This document shows positions 34,135 through 43,272 of a stretch of DNA of 45,869 nucleotides, piece after piece (position 1 is the stretch's first letter; the number at the start of each line of letters is the position of its first letter). The notes under the pieces were generated by a model. It saw only the letters and a list, made by a program, of their open reading frames with translations, ran no database searches and was not told where the DNA came from. Position numbers and translations under genes: made by a program. Location of the stretch: NCBI RefSeq assembly GCF_001076885.1, contig NZ_JVDT01000273.1:364-46232 (forward strand), given 5' to 3'. The stretch is from Bacillus sp. 522_BSPC. GTDB taxonomy: Bacteria; Bacillota; Bacilli; Bacillales; Cytobacillaceae.

Positions 34135-34761
34135 ATGATGGAGATGAATAATCAATTAATGCAACGGATATTTGGAACCTATCAAGATCAAATGAATCGA
34201 GATTATTTACAACCATCAACTTCTCATATTGTCTCGTGTTCCATTGAAAAACATCATAAAAACATAGGGAAAACACAAAATTCCCTTTTTCACAAAAATA
34301 CGCTTGCGCAGATTTTATTTGAGGTATTTGACAAGTTTGAACCAGAATTTATTCAAGCTATATCGCCCTTGATTATTAAATTGAACCAAGATGTTGTTAC
34401 AGGAATACCTAATAATGGAGTTTATAAGTTAGACGCAGATAATGAAATTTTTGTGCAACTAGACCAGATTGAGAGTAATCAATTTCAAGAGGTTGCAGTC
34501 CATCAAAAGCAGCTTGGTATCAAGTCTAATTTAGGAATTTCTTATAAACTTTTAAGAAAAGATAAAGAGACATTGGATACCTTAATTAAGGTAATGAAAC
34601 AGCTAAATTACTTCCTATCCTTGCATGGAGGAGTAGAATCTACTATTGCAATAGCGGATTTTGTATCAGAACACCAAGAGAAAAAGTTATTATTGCCCCC
34701 TTATATTTTTATACAGTGGTTGTACCCCACAAGTAGTTTTAGAGATTCATATATCTCTTAG
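34135..34761 (+). CDS. Unknown 208-residue protein following the pro-peptide
   Basis: I do not recognise this protein. ATG 34135 (or 34138, 34144) is 7 bases after the pro-peptide stop. GGAG (34121-34124), inside the last pro-peptide codons, is its ribosome site, so translation is probably coupled. The reading frame is also open upstream to 34078, overlapping the pro-peptide. It appears soluble and largely helical, rich in Gln, His and Lys at the N-terminus (MQRIFGTYQDQMNRDY, IEKHHKNIGKTQNS), with ILFEVFDKFEPEFIQAISPLI and a GGVESTIAIADFVSEHQEKK stretch. No TM segment or signal peptide of its own. A strong terminator follows. It may be the effector of the peptide circuit. Confidence 0.6.
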   Translation: MMEMNNQLMQRIFGTYQDQMNRDYLQPSTSHIVSCSIEKHHKNIGKTQNSLFHKNTLAQILFEVFDKFEPEFIQAISPLIIKLNQDVVTGIPNNGVYKLDADNEIFVQLDQIESNQFQEVAVHQKQLGIKSNLGISYKLLRKDKETLDTLIKVMKQLNYFLSLHGGVESTIAIADFVSEHQEKKLLLPPYIFIQWLYPTSSFRDSYIS

Positions 34762-34787
34762 TAGGAAAAATGAATAGTTATCAGGTT

Positions 34788-34819
34788 AAAAAGGCGAGCA
34801 TTGGTAAATCGCCTTTTTT
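34788..34819 (+). terminator. Terminator of the pro-peptide operon
   Basis: AAAAAGGCGA (34788-34797) pairs with TCGCCTTTTT (34809-34818) and a T-run. Confidence 0.9.
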
Positions 34820-34907
34820 CTTATGAGTAAAATCCTGAGGTTTGTTATAGAGACAAATATTTAGGTGTGTATAGGGGAGAATGTATGGTTACTTAGACTG
34901 AAGTTTT

Positions 34908-34962
34908 AATTTTCAAAATATTACAAATTATAATTGACCTCCATAATGAGGGGCAGTATAAT
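34908..34962 (+). promoter_or_regulatory. Opp operon promoter with CodY-like box
   Basis: TTGACC (34934-34939) and TATAAT (34957-34962) are exactly 17 bases apart, a near-consensus sigma-A promoter. AATTTTCAAAATATT (34908-34922), just upstream, matches the CodY motif AATTTTCWGAAAATT at 13 of 15 positions. The leader of about 115 bases holds a hairpin ATGTTA/TAACAT (34968-34986 region). Repression in amino-acid-rich conditions is inferred. Confidence 0.65.
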
Positions 34963-35083
34963 AACTTTATGTTATAAGAAGTAACATCTAATGACTTTCA
35001 TCCATTTTTTGATTTTGTTTTTGTCAGAAAATATAACATTTTTTTGTTGTGTACATGCTATATACATAATAAGGGGGAAAACA

Positions 35084-36709
35084 ATGCGAAAATGGTGGAT
35101 GTTAAATGTGTCAGTACTTGTAGTATTAGTGCTATTGCTTAGTGGTTGTGCAGGCTTTAGCTCAAGTGAAGAAGAAAAATCTAGCAATGAAGAAGTTAGT
35201 TCATTGAATCTGGCATTAGAATCAGATATACCAGATTTAAATCAAACGAAATCAACGGATGGAACATCTTTTACCATCTTAAATAATGTACTTGAAGGGC
35301 TTTATCGACTTGATAAGGATAATAAACCTCAACCTGCTATGGCTGAAAGTGTAGATATATCAGAGGATGCATTAACCTATACCTTCCATTTAAGAGAGGG
35401 AATTAAATGGAGTAATGGAGAACCTGTTACAGCAGCAGATTTCAAATATGCTTGGTTAAAAACGTTAGATCCTGATACAGCAAGCGAGTATGCTTTCATT
35501 ATTGCTCAGTTTGTAAAAGGAGCAGCAGAATATAATGCTGGCGAAGCAGATGAATCAGCTGTTGCGGTAGATGCACCAGATGATAAAACACTGGTTGTGA
35601 CATTAAACCAGCCTACGCCATTCTTTCTTGATTTAACTACATTTGTAACTTATTTCCCACTAAATCAAAAGTTTGTGGAAGAAGTGGGGTATGACAAATA
35701 TGCACTGACAGCAGACAGCATTCTTTATAATGGCCCCTATGTATTAACCTCTTATGATCAAGGAACAGGCGTTTCATTAGAAAAAAATAAAGAATATTGG
35801 GACAGGGAAAATGTCGCAGTAGATAAAGTAAATTTAGATGTTATTAAAGAAGCAAGTACCGCACTAAATTTATATGATTCTGGGAAACTTGATAAAGTTT
35901 ATTTACAATCATCGGATGTAAATAGTTATAAAGATAAAGAAGGCTATGGAACAGAAACGATGTTCCGTACTTATTTTACACAAGTGAATTTACAAGAAAA
36001 ACCATTTGATAATGAGAAAATTAGACAAGCATTTCAATTAGCATTCGATCCGAAAATTTTAACAGACACTATTTTAAATAATGGTTCCCTGCCTGGAACA
36101 GGGGTAGTTCCTTCTGGAATTAGCGGAAATAGTTCCTCCACTTATCGTGAAATTGCAGGTGATATTTTTACACCAGATCCTGCTAAAGCAAAAGAGTTGC
36201 TTGAAGAAGGAATCAAAGAGAGTGGAGAGTTACCGCCTATCGAACTATTGGCATCAGATGATTCTGTTTCGAAAGATACGGCTACATTTTTACAAAGTGA
36301 ATTTAAGAAGAATTTAGGGGTAGATGTTTCCATCGTCACGAAGCCGTTTAGTGGAAGATTGGAAGCGATGCGTGAGGGAGATTTCATGATTGCGGTAAAT
36401 AGATGGGGAGCAGATTATAATGATCCGATGACGTTCATCTATGAATGGTTTGGACAGCCAGCTTCCGCATCACGAGGCTATTTTGAAGACAGCAAGTATC
36501 AAGAATTAGTACTAGCTGCTCAAAAAGAAACAGATGTAGATAAACGTATTGATTTATTTATCGAGGCAGAAAAAATACTGATTGATAAAGGGATTGTTGG
36601 TCCACTTTACTTTGATGGCAGAGCATATATGATCAATCCTAAAGTAAAAGGGTTAGAATTACCGCCTGGTGGTTCACTAGAATTAAAGTATGTAACAATT
36701 GAAAAATAA
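35084..36709 (+). CDS. oppA: Oligopeptide-binding lipoprotein (OppA/SBP family 5)
   Basis: Extracellular peptide-binding lipoprotein, 541 residues. The signal peptide ends in lipobox LLSGC with Cys22. The family 5 signature lies around TYTFHLREGIKWSNGEPVTAADFKYAWLKTLDP (about 97-129), with later VNLQEKPFDNEKIRQAFQLAFD and NRWGADYNDPMTFIYEWF. ATG 35084 has GGGGG about 6 bases upstream. First gene of a four-gene importer operon with a near-consensus promoter and CodY-like box. Opp importers supply nutrients and, in bacilli, bring in RRNPP signalling peptides; it lies just downstream of such a gene pair. Confidence 0.92.
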   Translation: MRKWWMLNVSVLVVLVLLLSGCAGFSSSEEEKSSNEEVSSLNLALESDIPDLNQTKSTDGTSFTILNNVLEGLYRLDKDNKPQPAMAESVDISEDALTYTFHLREGIKWSNGEPVTAADFKYAWLKTLDPDTASEYAFIIAQFVKGAAEYNAGEADESAVAVDAPDDKTLVVTLNQPTPFFLDLTTFVTYFPLNQKFVEEVGYDKYALTADSILYNGPYVLTSYDQGTGVSLEKNKEYWDRENVAVDKVNLDVIKEASTALNLYDSGKLDKVYLQSSDVNSYKDKEGYGTETMFRTYFTQVNLQEKPFDNEKIRQAFQLAFDPKILTDTILNNGSLPGTGVVPSGISGNSSSTYREIAGDIFTPDPAKAKELLEEGIKESGELPPIELLASDDSVSKDTATFLQSEFKKNLGVDVSIVTKPFSGRLEAMREGDFMIAVNRWGADYNDPMTFIYEWFGQPASASRGYFEDSKYQELVLAAQKETDVDKRIDLFIEAEKILIDKGIVGPLYFDGRAYMINPKVKGLELPPGGSLELKYVTIEK

Positions 36710-36720
36710 ACATGGAGGAG

Positions 36721-36746
36721 TTAGGAGGGATATTTTTCCCTCCTAA
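36721..36746 (+). other. Stem-loop between oppA and oppB
   Basis: TTAGGAGGG (36721-36729) and CCCTCCTAA (36738-36746), perfect 9-bp arms, 8-base loop, no T-tail. Probably a stabilising or partially terminating hairpin that keeps binding-protein mRNA in excess. Confidence 0.65.
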
Positions 36747-36828
36747 TCTATTAGATTGTTCTCCAACTAGTTAAGGAGGAACTTCTTTAGAAGAAACTAA
36801 GTATCTTTTCATGGGAAGAGGTGTTTTT

Positions 36829-37764
36829 ATGGGGAAATTTATTGGCATAAAAATCTTAAATATAATCATTACATTATGGATTATTGCAACAATCACTTTT
36901 TTTCTGATGAAGCTGTTGCCGGGCTCTCCTTTTAATGAAGAAAAATTATCGAGTCTCACTGATGAAGCAAGAATGGAGTTTCTTGCAAAATATGAATTAG
37001 ATAAGCCTGTTTATGTACAATATGGAAAATACTTAGTGAATCTAGTAAAAGGGGATTTAGGAATTTCCTATTATTACAAAGGACAGTCGGTTAACGAGCT
37101 TTTATCTAGTCGTATTCTCCCTTCTGCATTCCTTGGTGTGCAAGCTATCATACTTGGATTATCTATTGGGTTAATTCTAGGGATGATTGCAGCTTTAAAG
37201 CATAATACGGTTTGGGATTATGTCACGATGTTCGTTGCAGTAATTGGTGTTTCTGTTCCCAACTTTGTATTTGCTGCCCTATTGCAATATGTAGTTGCCT
37301 TGAAATGGGGGTTGTTTCCAGTGGCGTTTTGGGAAGGATACGATAGTTCTATTCTTCCATCGATCGCCTTATCTTTAATGATTATCGCACTTGTTTCCAG
37401 GTTTACGCGAACAGAAATGCTAGATGTTCTGCAGCAAGATTATATTTTAACTGCTAAGTCGAAAGGGCTCAGCCAATGGGGAGTTATTATCAAACATGCT
37501 GTTCGAAATGCGATGATTCCAGTTATCACGATTCTCGGGCCGGTTGCGGTTAGTATTTTAACTGGTTCATTGGTTATTGAAAATATCTTTAGTATTCCTG
37601 GTATTGGTAGTCTCTTTGTGGACTCTATTAAGTTTAATGATTATACAACCATTATGGGAGTAACACTATTTTACAGTGCCTTTTTTATTCTAACAATGCT
37701 TGTTATCGATCTATTATATAGTGTGATAGATCCAAGAATTCGAATTAGCGGATTAAAGGGGTGA
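36829..37764 (+). CDS. oppB: Oligopeptide ABC permease OppB
   Basis: First membrane subunit of the peptide importer, 311 residues with six TM segments. It has the family N-terminus (LPGSPFNEEKLS), the inner-loop RTEMLDVLQQDYILTAKSKGLSQWGVIIKHAVRNAMIP (EAA region) and C-terminal IDLLYSVIDPRIRI. ATG 36829 is preferred because AAGAGGTG is 5-6 bases upstream; ATG 36811 has no ribosome site. The oppC start lies 6 bases after the stop. Confidence 0.92.
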   Translation: MGKFIGIKILNIIITLWIIATITFFLMKLLPGSPFNEEKLSSLTDEARMEFLAKYELDKPVYVQYGKYLVNLVKGDLGISYYYKGQSVNELLSSRILPSAFLGVQAIILGLSIGLILGMIAALKHNTVWDYVTMFVAVIGVSVPNFVFAALLQYVVALKWGLFPVAFWEGYDSSILPSIALSLMIIALVSRFTRTEMLDVLQQDYILTAKSKGLSQWGVIIKHAVRNAMIPVITILGPVAVSILTGSLVIENIFSIPGIGSLFVDSIKFNDYTTIMGVTLFYSAFFILTMLVIDLLYSVIDPRIRISGLKG

Positions 37765-37770
37765 AGATAA

Positions 37771-38709
37771 ATGGCAGAACCAAATCGTAAAATAGATCAG
37801 CTGCCCGATGAACTTTTCGAAGTCGTTGGAAGGAAACAGGAGGAGCTAGAACAAATATCGCAGCACTCTTTTTCTTTTATGAAAGATGCTTGGATTCGTA
37901 TAAAAAAGAACAAGGCGGCTATTGCTAGCTTAGTTGTTTTATTACTAATTCTTTTGCTTGCGATTTTTGGCCCCTATCTGAACGGCTATACCTATTATCA
38001 AACGGATTATGATAAAACCTATCAACCTCCTAATGGAGAACATTGGCTTGGGACAGATAAGTTTGGAAGAGATCAATGGACAAGAATTTGGGAAGGGACC
38101 AGAATATCTTTATATATTGCCCTTTTAGCTAGTGTTCTTGACTTAGCAATTGGAGTAACCTTTGGTTCGATTTCTGCATTAATCGGTGGGAAAGTGGATA
38201 GCTTCATGCAGCGAGTTATTGAAATTCTTATGGGAATTCCCCACTTAGTTATTGTCATCCTATTAATCATGATGATGAAACCGGGGATTTTTACCATCAC
38301 GGTTGCGATGGTTATTACAGGTTGGGTTAATATGGCTAGGATTGTAAGAGCACAGATTTTAAAATATAAAAATCAAGAGTTCGTTCTTGCTGCCCGTTCT
38401 TTAGGAGCAGGCAATAAACGTATTATTGTCAATCACATGATTCCTAATACGATTGGCTTAATTATTATTAATATGATGTTTACCATTCCGAGTGCTATTT
38501 TTACTGAAGCATTTTTAAGTTTTATTGGACTAGGATTACAAGAACCGGCAGCTTCCCTTGGAGTTTTGATAAATGATGGTTTCCACTCCATGCGGAATCA
38601 ATTTTATTTATTGATATATCCGGCTATTGTCATCACCGGATTAATGGTGAGCTTTAATCTTTTAGCAGATGGATTAAGAGATGCTTTTGATCCCAAATTG
38701 AGAAAGTAG
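37771..38709 (+). CDS. oppC: Oligopeptide ABC permease OppC
   Basis: Second membrane subunit, 312 residues. The extended cytoplasmic N-terminus (about 40 residues, including LFEVVGRKQEELEQISQHSF) is followed by TM1 and the OppC_N region. The periplasmic HWLGTDKFGRDQWTRIWEGTR motif and EAA loop LAARSLGAGNKRIIVNHMIPN are present. GGGGTGA precedes the ATG, overlapping the end of oppB, so the two are translated together. Confidence 0.92.
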   Translation: MAEPNRKIDQLPDELFEVVGRKQEELEQISQHSFSFMKDAWIRIKKNKAAIASLVVLLLILLLAIFGPYLNGYTYYQTDYDKTYQPPNGEHWLGTDKFGRDQWTRIWEGTRISLYIALLASVLDLAIGVTFGSISALIGGKVDSFMQRVIEILMGIPHLVIVILLIMMMKPGIFTITVAMVITGWVNMARIVRAQILKYKNQEFVLAARSLGAGNKRIIVNHMIPNTIGLIIINMMFTIPSAIFTEAFLSFIGLGLQEPAASLGVLINDGFHSMRNQFYLLIYPAIVITGLMVSFNLLADGLRDAFDPKLRK

Positions 38710-38763
38710 TTTCAGAGCGCAGTACATAATGAAGAAGATAGACTTTTTGGGGAGGCATAGAAA

Positions 38764-40806
38764 ATGGAGACAATTTTAGAAGTGAAGGATTTACATATTT
38801 CCTTTAAAACATATGCCGGGATAGTTCAAGCAATTAGAGGAGTTGATTTCACTTTAAAGAAGGGGGAAACATTAGCAATTGTAGGAGAATCTGGATCAGG
38901 AAAATCTGTGACGTCAAGAGCGATAATGAAATTGTTACCAGAAGGAATCTCGAATATCAGTAAAGGAGAGATTTTATTCTATGGGCAAGATTTAGTTTCC
39001 TTATCTGAAAGAAAAATGCAAAACATACGTGGTTCGGAAATTTCGATGATTTTTCAGGATCCAATGACTGCCCTTAATCCAACGATGAAAGTTGGATTAC
39101 AAGTAGTAGAAAGCGTCAGAAAGCATCGGAAAATAGCCCAAAAGGAAGCAAAGAAAATTGCATTAGAACTATTTGAGCTAGTTGGAATCCCCAATGTTGA
39201 GCTTAGATATAATCAATATCCACATCAATTTTCAGGCGGTATGCGACAAAGGATAATGATTGCATTGGCATTAGCTTGTAATCCGAAAATTTTAATTGCA
39301 GATGAGCCGACTACTGCACTAGATGTTACTATTCAAGCACAAATTCTTGATCTATTAAAAGATATACAGAAGAAAACAGGTACTGCAATCATATTAATTA
39401 CACATGATTTAGGAGTTGTTGCTAATATTGCAGACTCTGTTGCTATTATGTATGCCGGGAAAATTGTTGAAAAAGGAACGGTTGATGAAATATTTTACGA
39501 CCCAAGGCACCCTTATAATTGGGGGTTGTTAAGTTCAATGCCAAACTTAGATACAAAAGGAGAATTAATCTCTATTCCAGGATCACCACCTAACTTAATG
39601 AACCCTCCAAAGGGTGATCCATTTGCTGCAAGAAATGAATACGCTATGGCTATTGATTATCAATTAGAACCGCCAATGTATCAAATTACTGATACACATT
39701 ATGCAGCAAGTTGGTTACTGCATGAAAAAGCTCCTAAAATTGCTCCTCCTGTTAGTGTAAATGAAAAGGGAATTTCGTTAGTTCAGAAATCTGTGGAAAT
39801 AGAAGAAAGTAGGGAGAAGCGTTTTCTTTCTAGTGAACCAATTATGGAAGTGAATAATCTTAAAAAATATTTCCAAATAGATAAAAATCAAACACTAAAA
39901 GCAGTAGATGATGTTAGCTTCCATATTATGAAAGGGGAGACACTTGGGCTTGTCGGTGAATCAGGCTGTGGAAAGTCTACAACAGGCAGAACCATATTAA
40001 AGTTATATGAGGCAACATATGGAGAGGTTATTTTTCAAAAAAAGAAAATTAATGGTAATGTAAGGAATGAAGAAAAAAAGGCAATTCATCGGAAAATGCA
40101 AATGGTATTCCAAGATCCATATGCATCTCTTGATTCTCGAAAAACGGTGGAAGATATAATTGCTGAAGGAATGGATATTCATCAATTATATCAGACGAAA
40201 GAGGAAAGAACGGAAAAGGTGAAAGAGTTACTGGAATTGGTTGGTCTTCCAAAAGAGCATGCGAGTAGATATCCCCATGAATTTTCAGGTGGACAACGAC
40301 AACGGATTGGAATTGCTCGTGCCTTAGCAGTAGATCCAGAATTTCTAATATTAGATGAACCTATTTCTGCCTTGGATGTATCTATTCAAGCACAAGTAGT
40401 CAATTTATTGAAAAAGCTCCAAATGGAAAAAGGATTAACTTACTTGTTTATTGCCCATGATTTATCAATGGTGAAATATATCAGTGACCGAATAGGCGTG
40501 ATGTATTTAGGGGGCCTTGTAGAGCTTGCTCCTGCAGAGGAGTTATATACTGAACCATTCCATCCATATACAAAGGCATTATTATCTGCAATCCCAATCC
40601 CAAATCCTAAAGTGGAACGACGGAGAGAGCGTATTGTATTAAATAGTGATCTTCCAAGTGCGATTGCTCCCCCAACAGGGTGCCGATTTCGGACTCGATG
40701 TCCGATTGCTACAGAAAAGTGTCAGGAAGTACCGGAGTGGAGAGAGGTAAAGGAAGGTAGATGGGTTGCTTGTCATTATAGTGAGGCGATGAAAGTGATG
40801 GTTTAA
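38764..40806 (+). CDS. Fused OppD-OppF ABC ATPase
   Basis: Single 680-residue protein carrying both nucleotide-binding domains of the peptide importer, which are two separate genes in most Opp systems (a GsiA/YejF-like arrangement). Domain 1: Walker A GESGSGKS (41-48), signature FSGGMRQR, Walker B ILIADEPTTALD. Domain 2: Walker A GESGCGKS (398-405), signature FSGGQRQR, Walker B FLILDEPISALD. Each is followed by an oligopeptide C-terminal region; the last contains GCRFRTRCPIATEKC with Cys residues typical of the family. The interdomain linker (about 275-360) is unusual and acidic to neutral. Last gene of the operon, before a strong terminator. Confidence 0.92.
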   Translation: METILEVKDLHISFKTYAGIVQAIRGVDFTLKKGETLAIVGESGSGKSVTSRAIMKLLPEGISNISKGEILFYGQDLVSLSERKMQNIRGSEISMIFQDPMTALNPTMKVGLQVVESVRKHRKIAQKEAKKIALELFELVGIPNVELRYNQYPHQFSGGMRQRIMIALALACNPKILIADEPTTALDVTIQAQILDLLKDIQKKTGTAIILITHDLGVVANIADSVAIMYAGKIVEKGTVDEIFYDPRHPYNWGLLSSMPNLDTKGELISIPGSPPNLMNPPKGDPFAARNEYAMAIDYQLEPPMYQITDTHYAASWLLHEKAPKIAPPVSVNEKGISLVQKSVEIEESREKRFLSSEPIMEVNNLKKYFQIDKNQTLKAVDDVSFHIMKGETLGLVGESGCGKSTTGRTILKLYEATYGEVIFQKKKINGNVRNEEKKAIHRKMQMVFQDPYASLDSRKTVEDIIAEGMDIHQLYQTKEERTEKVKELLELVGLPKEHASRYPHEFSGGQRQRIGIARALAVDPEFLILDEPISALDVSIQAQVVNLLKKLQMEKGLTYLFIAHDLSMVKYISDRIGVMYLGGLVELAPAEELYTEPFHPYTKALLSAIPIPNPKVERRRERIVLNSDLPSAIAPPTGCRFRTRCPIATEKCQEVPEWREVKEGRWVACHYSEAMKVMV

Positions 40807-40851
40807 AAAGCAAGGAAGCAGGGGGATTTTATGTTTCCTTGCTTTTTTTTT
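40805..40851 (+). terminator. Terminator of the opp operon
   Basis: AAAAAGCAAGGAA (from 40805) pairs with TTCCTTGCTTTTT (from 40835), with a run of nine T ending at 40851. Confidence 0.93.
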
Positions 40852-41051
40852 GATAGAATGGAAACTTTTTTCAATACGTAAAAAGAGGAAGAATGTTTCC
40901 CTAAGTATTCCGATAGATACAATGTAGTAGCTTAAAACAAAAAATCCCGTCTTAATAGGGACACAAAATCCATCATAATTTTGTAATTGTGTATCCATTT
41001 TCAATCGAATAAGATAGTAGCATAGAGATTAGAAAAGAGGTGAAGTAATTC

Positions 41052-42562
41052 GTGAGTGAGGTCATGAATGAGCGTCATCAAATGATTCTTAATATCTTAA
41101 GAAAGGAGAAATGTTATGTAACAGCTGCTGAGTTAGCGGAAGTACTAGAAGTTTCCAAAAAAACAATTTATAGAGATATCCAACAAATAATTGATGCAAA
41201 TTCAATGCCGTTTCGGATAATAAAAAAAGAAAATTTTGGTTATTATTTAGAAAATAATAAGAAAATACTAGAAAGTGAAACTACAGTATTTGATTATCCA
41301 GATGAACGTCGTTTGAATCTATTATTATTCCTTCTGTCGATTGCACCCTGTAAAACCTCAATTCAGAAAATATCAGAGAAATACATCGTAAGCCAAAGTT
41401 CTATCCTCAATGACTTTAAACATATTGAAAAAGAATTAATGCCATATAACTTAAGACTAATAAGAACAAATGAAGGAACATTTATAAAGGGAGATAAACT
41501 ATCGATTTATCGGTTAATGGCGGTGATTATTGAAAAATACTTAACTCAAATGGGAGATCCTTTTAGTCAATATGATATTCCTGATTCTATAAAAAAAGTA
41601 AAAGTGAAAAATAATAATTTATTAAAAATTAAGAAATTACTACATGATATACAAGTACAGCATGATTTAAGTTTAGATCAGCCCTATTATTTAACATTAT
41701 TTTGTTCCCTTCTCTCGATCATAGAAAAACAAAGGAATAAGCTTATATTAAACGAAGAAGTAGTATTTGAAGAGATAGATAATAACGCTAGTATCTATTA
41801 TGTATGTAAAGATTTGGTTGATGATATAGAAAAGTGCTTTTCTATCCAATTAAAAGCATATGATATTTATTCTCTATACTATATTTTGAAAGCGCATAAA
41901 CTTAATTCACGCTTTTTATTGAATCAAGATACAGAACATTACCAAAATGAACAGGTAATTCTTTTAGCAAATAGGTTAATAGCGAGAGTTACAGAGAATA
42001 GTTGGTACCAATTTGATACAGATGATGAGTTATTTTATTAGAAAGATTAAATTTGCACATGCATGCAATGATATATAGACTAAGTCATCGGATATATATT
42101 ATTAATCCAATTTTAAAGTCGATTAAATCTAACTTTACCAATATATTTGGCTTAATAAAGGTTAGCATAAATGAGTTAATAGAAGAAGGGCATTGGGTGA
42201 GGTATATAACGGATGAAGAAATCGGCTATATTACTTTATATTTTCAGATATCTTATGATGATCATTTTGCTAACCAGATTCCTTTATTAATAGAATGTAC
42301 AAGTGGAATTGGTACTTCTCATTTGTTAAGTGAAAAAATAAGAAGAACTTTTCCTGATATCCATATAAAGAAAATTATAGCTCAACAACGAATAAAACAG
42401 ACAGACTACGAAGATGTAGAACTAGTGATTTCGACTGTGAAAACACATAGTATTATTGATAAACCAACCATTCTTGTGAGTCCTATTTTAAACCAAGAAG
42501 ATAAATTTAAAATAGATCAATTCATTAAGGACTACTACAACCAACAAAGTAATAACGGTTGA
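41052..42562 (+). pseudogene. PRD-type PTS regulator (BglG/MtlR-like), frameshifted
   Basis: GTG 41052 with GAGGTGA 8 bases upstream starts an HTH-PRD transcriptional activator. HTH_11/Mga-like N-terminus: NERHQMILNILRKEKCYVTAAELAEVLEVSKKTIYRDIQQI. Then PRD1, and PRD2 up to TDDELFY with a TAG at 42039-42041. In another frame PRD2 resumes as LNLHMHAMIYRLSHRIY and continues to an EIIB-like domain (IPLLIECTSGIGTSHLLSEKI) ending at 42562. One extra base near 42033-42038 would give YLERLNLHMHAMIYRL, the normal PRD sequence, and a protein of about 503 residues. It lacks the C-terminal EIIA domain of many relatives; a separate EIIA gene follows. Either inactive or a sequencing error. Confidence 0.8.
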
Positions 42563-42587
42563 AAATGGAAAGATAGGAGAGTGTAAA

Positions 42588-43061
42588 GTGGACATGAGAA
42601 TAGAAGAATTGGATTTTAATAGGGTTGTAACTGAAGACCTTATAGACTTAAATTTACAAGGCAATACGAAGGAAGAAGTACTTAACGAGTTAGCCGAGTT
42701 ATTATTTAAAAACGGTTGTATTTCTAATAAAGAAGGATTTATAAAGGATGTGATGTTTCGCGAAAATGAAGGAGTAACAGGTCTAGAAAAGGGGGGAGCC
42801 ATCCCCCATGGCAAATCTGAGCATGTATTAAAGACATCCATTGCAATTGGTAGAACAAAAACATTAATAGAATGGGAATCACTAGATGGGAATCCTATTA
42901 ATATTATTATCTTATTTGCAGTCAAAGACACTGATAGAACAACTATTCATATAAAATTATTGCAAAAGGTCGCTGTCTTGTTAGCTGAAGAAGAGACAAT
43001 TGCAAAGTTTCAAACACTTCAAACGAAGAGTAAATTTTTAAAGGTATTAACTAAAAATTAA
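42588..43061 (+). CDS. PTS fructose-type EIIA protein
   Basis: Cytoplasmic phosphotransfer protein of the EIIA-Fru/Mtl family, 157 residues. The phospho-accepting His lies in EKGGAIPHGKSEHV (about residue 77). Other family parts are GNTKEEVLNELAELLFKNGCI, FREN, and the C-terminal LLQKVAVLLAEEETIAKFQ. GTG 42588 has AGGAG 8 bases upstream. It passes phosphate from HPr to the following EIIB, which is truncated here, so its partner must be elsewhere or lost. It is in operon with the PRD regulator 25 bases upstream. Confidence 0.9.
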   Translation: MDMRIEELDFNRVVTEDLIDLNLQGNTKEEVLNELAELLFKNGCISNKEGFIKDVMFRENEGVTGLEKGGAIPHGKSEHVLKTSIAIGRTKTLIEWESLDGNPINIIILFAVKDTDRTTIHIKLLQKVAVLLAEEETIAKFQTLQTKSKFLKVLTKN

Positions 43062-43110
43062 TAATAAGGGAAAATCTTGATAAATACTTTTTTATTGGAG
43101 GAGGATTAGG

Positions 43111-43272
43111 ATGAATATTGTTGGAATATCTGCGTGCACTTCTGGAATTGCCCATACGTATATAGCTAAAGAAAAATTGATAAAAGCTGGTCAAGAAATG
43201 GGACATAAGGTTCGAACTAAATCCTACATGAATAGCCCGCATAATATCGTCCAAATTCCCACCGTGATCTAA
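43111..43272 (+). pseudogene. PTS fructose-type EIIB, 3'-truncated
   Basis: ATG with GGAGGAGG upstream gives MNIVGISACTSGIAHTYIAK and EKLIKAGQEMGHKVRTK, an authentic EIIB-Fru start with phospho-Cys9. Similarity ends at Lys37 (43221). The rest of the frame (to TAA 43270) is antisense to an aldolase gene. About two thirds of the EIIB domain and any EIIC are missing. Confidence 0.85.

Noticed and set aside
40639-41004. Minus-strand frame of 121 codons downstream of opp
   Set aside because: Passes through the opp terminator and the end of the ATPase gene; composition is Phe/His/Ser-rich antisense and there is no ribosome site.
42488-42931. Minus-strand frame of 147 codons
   Set aside because: Antisense to the intact EIIA gene, which has clear family motifs.
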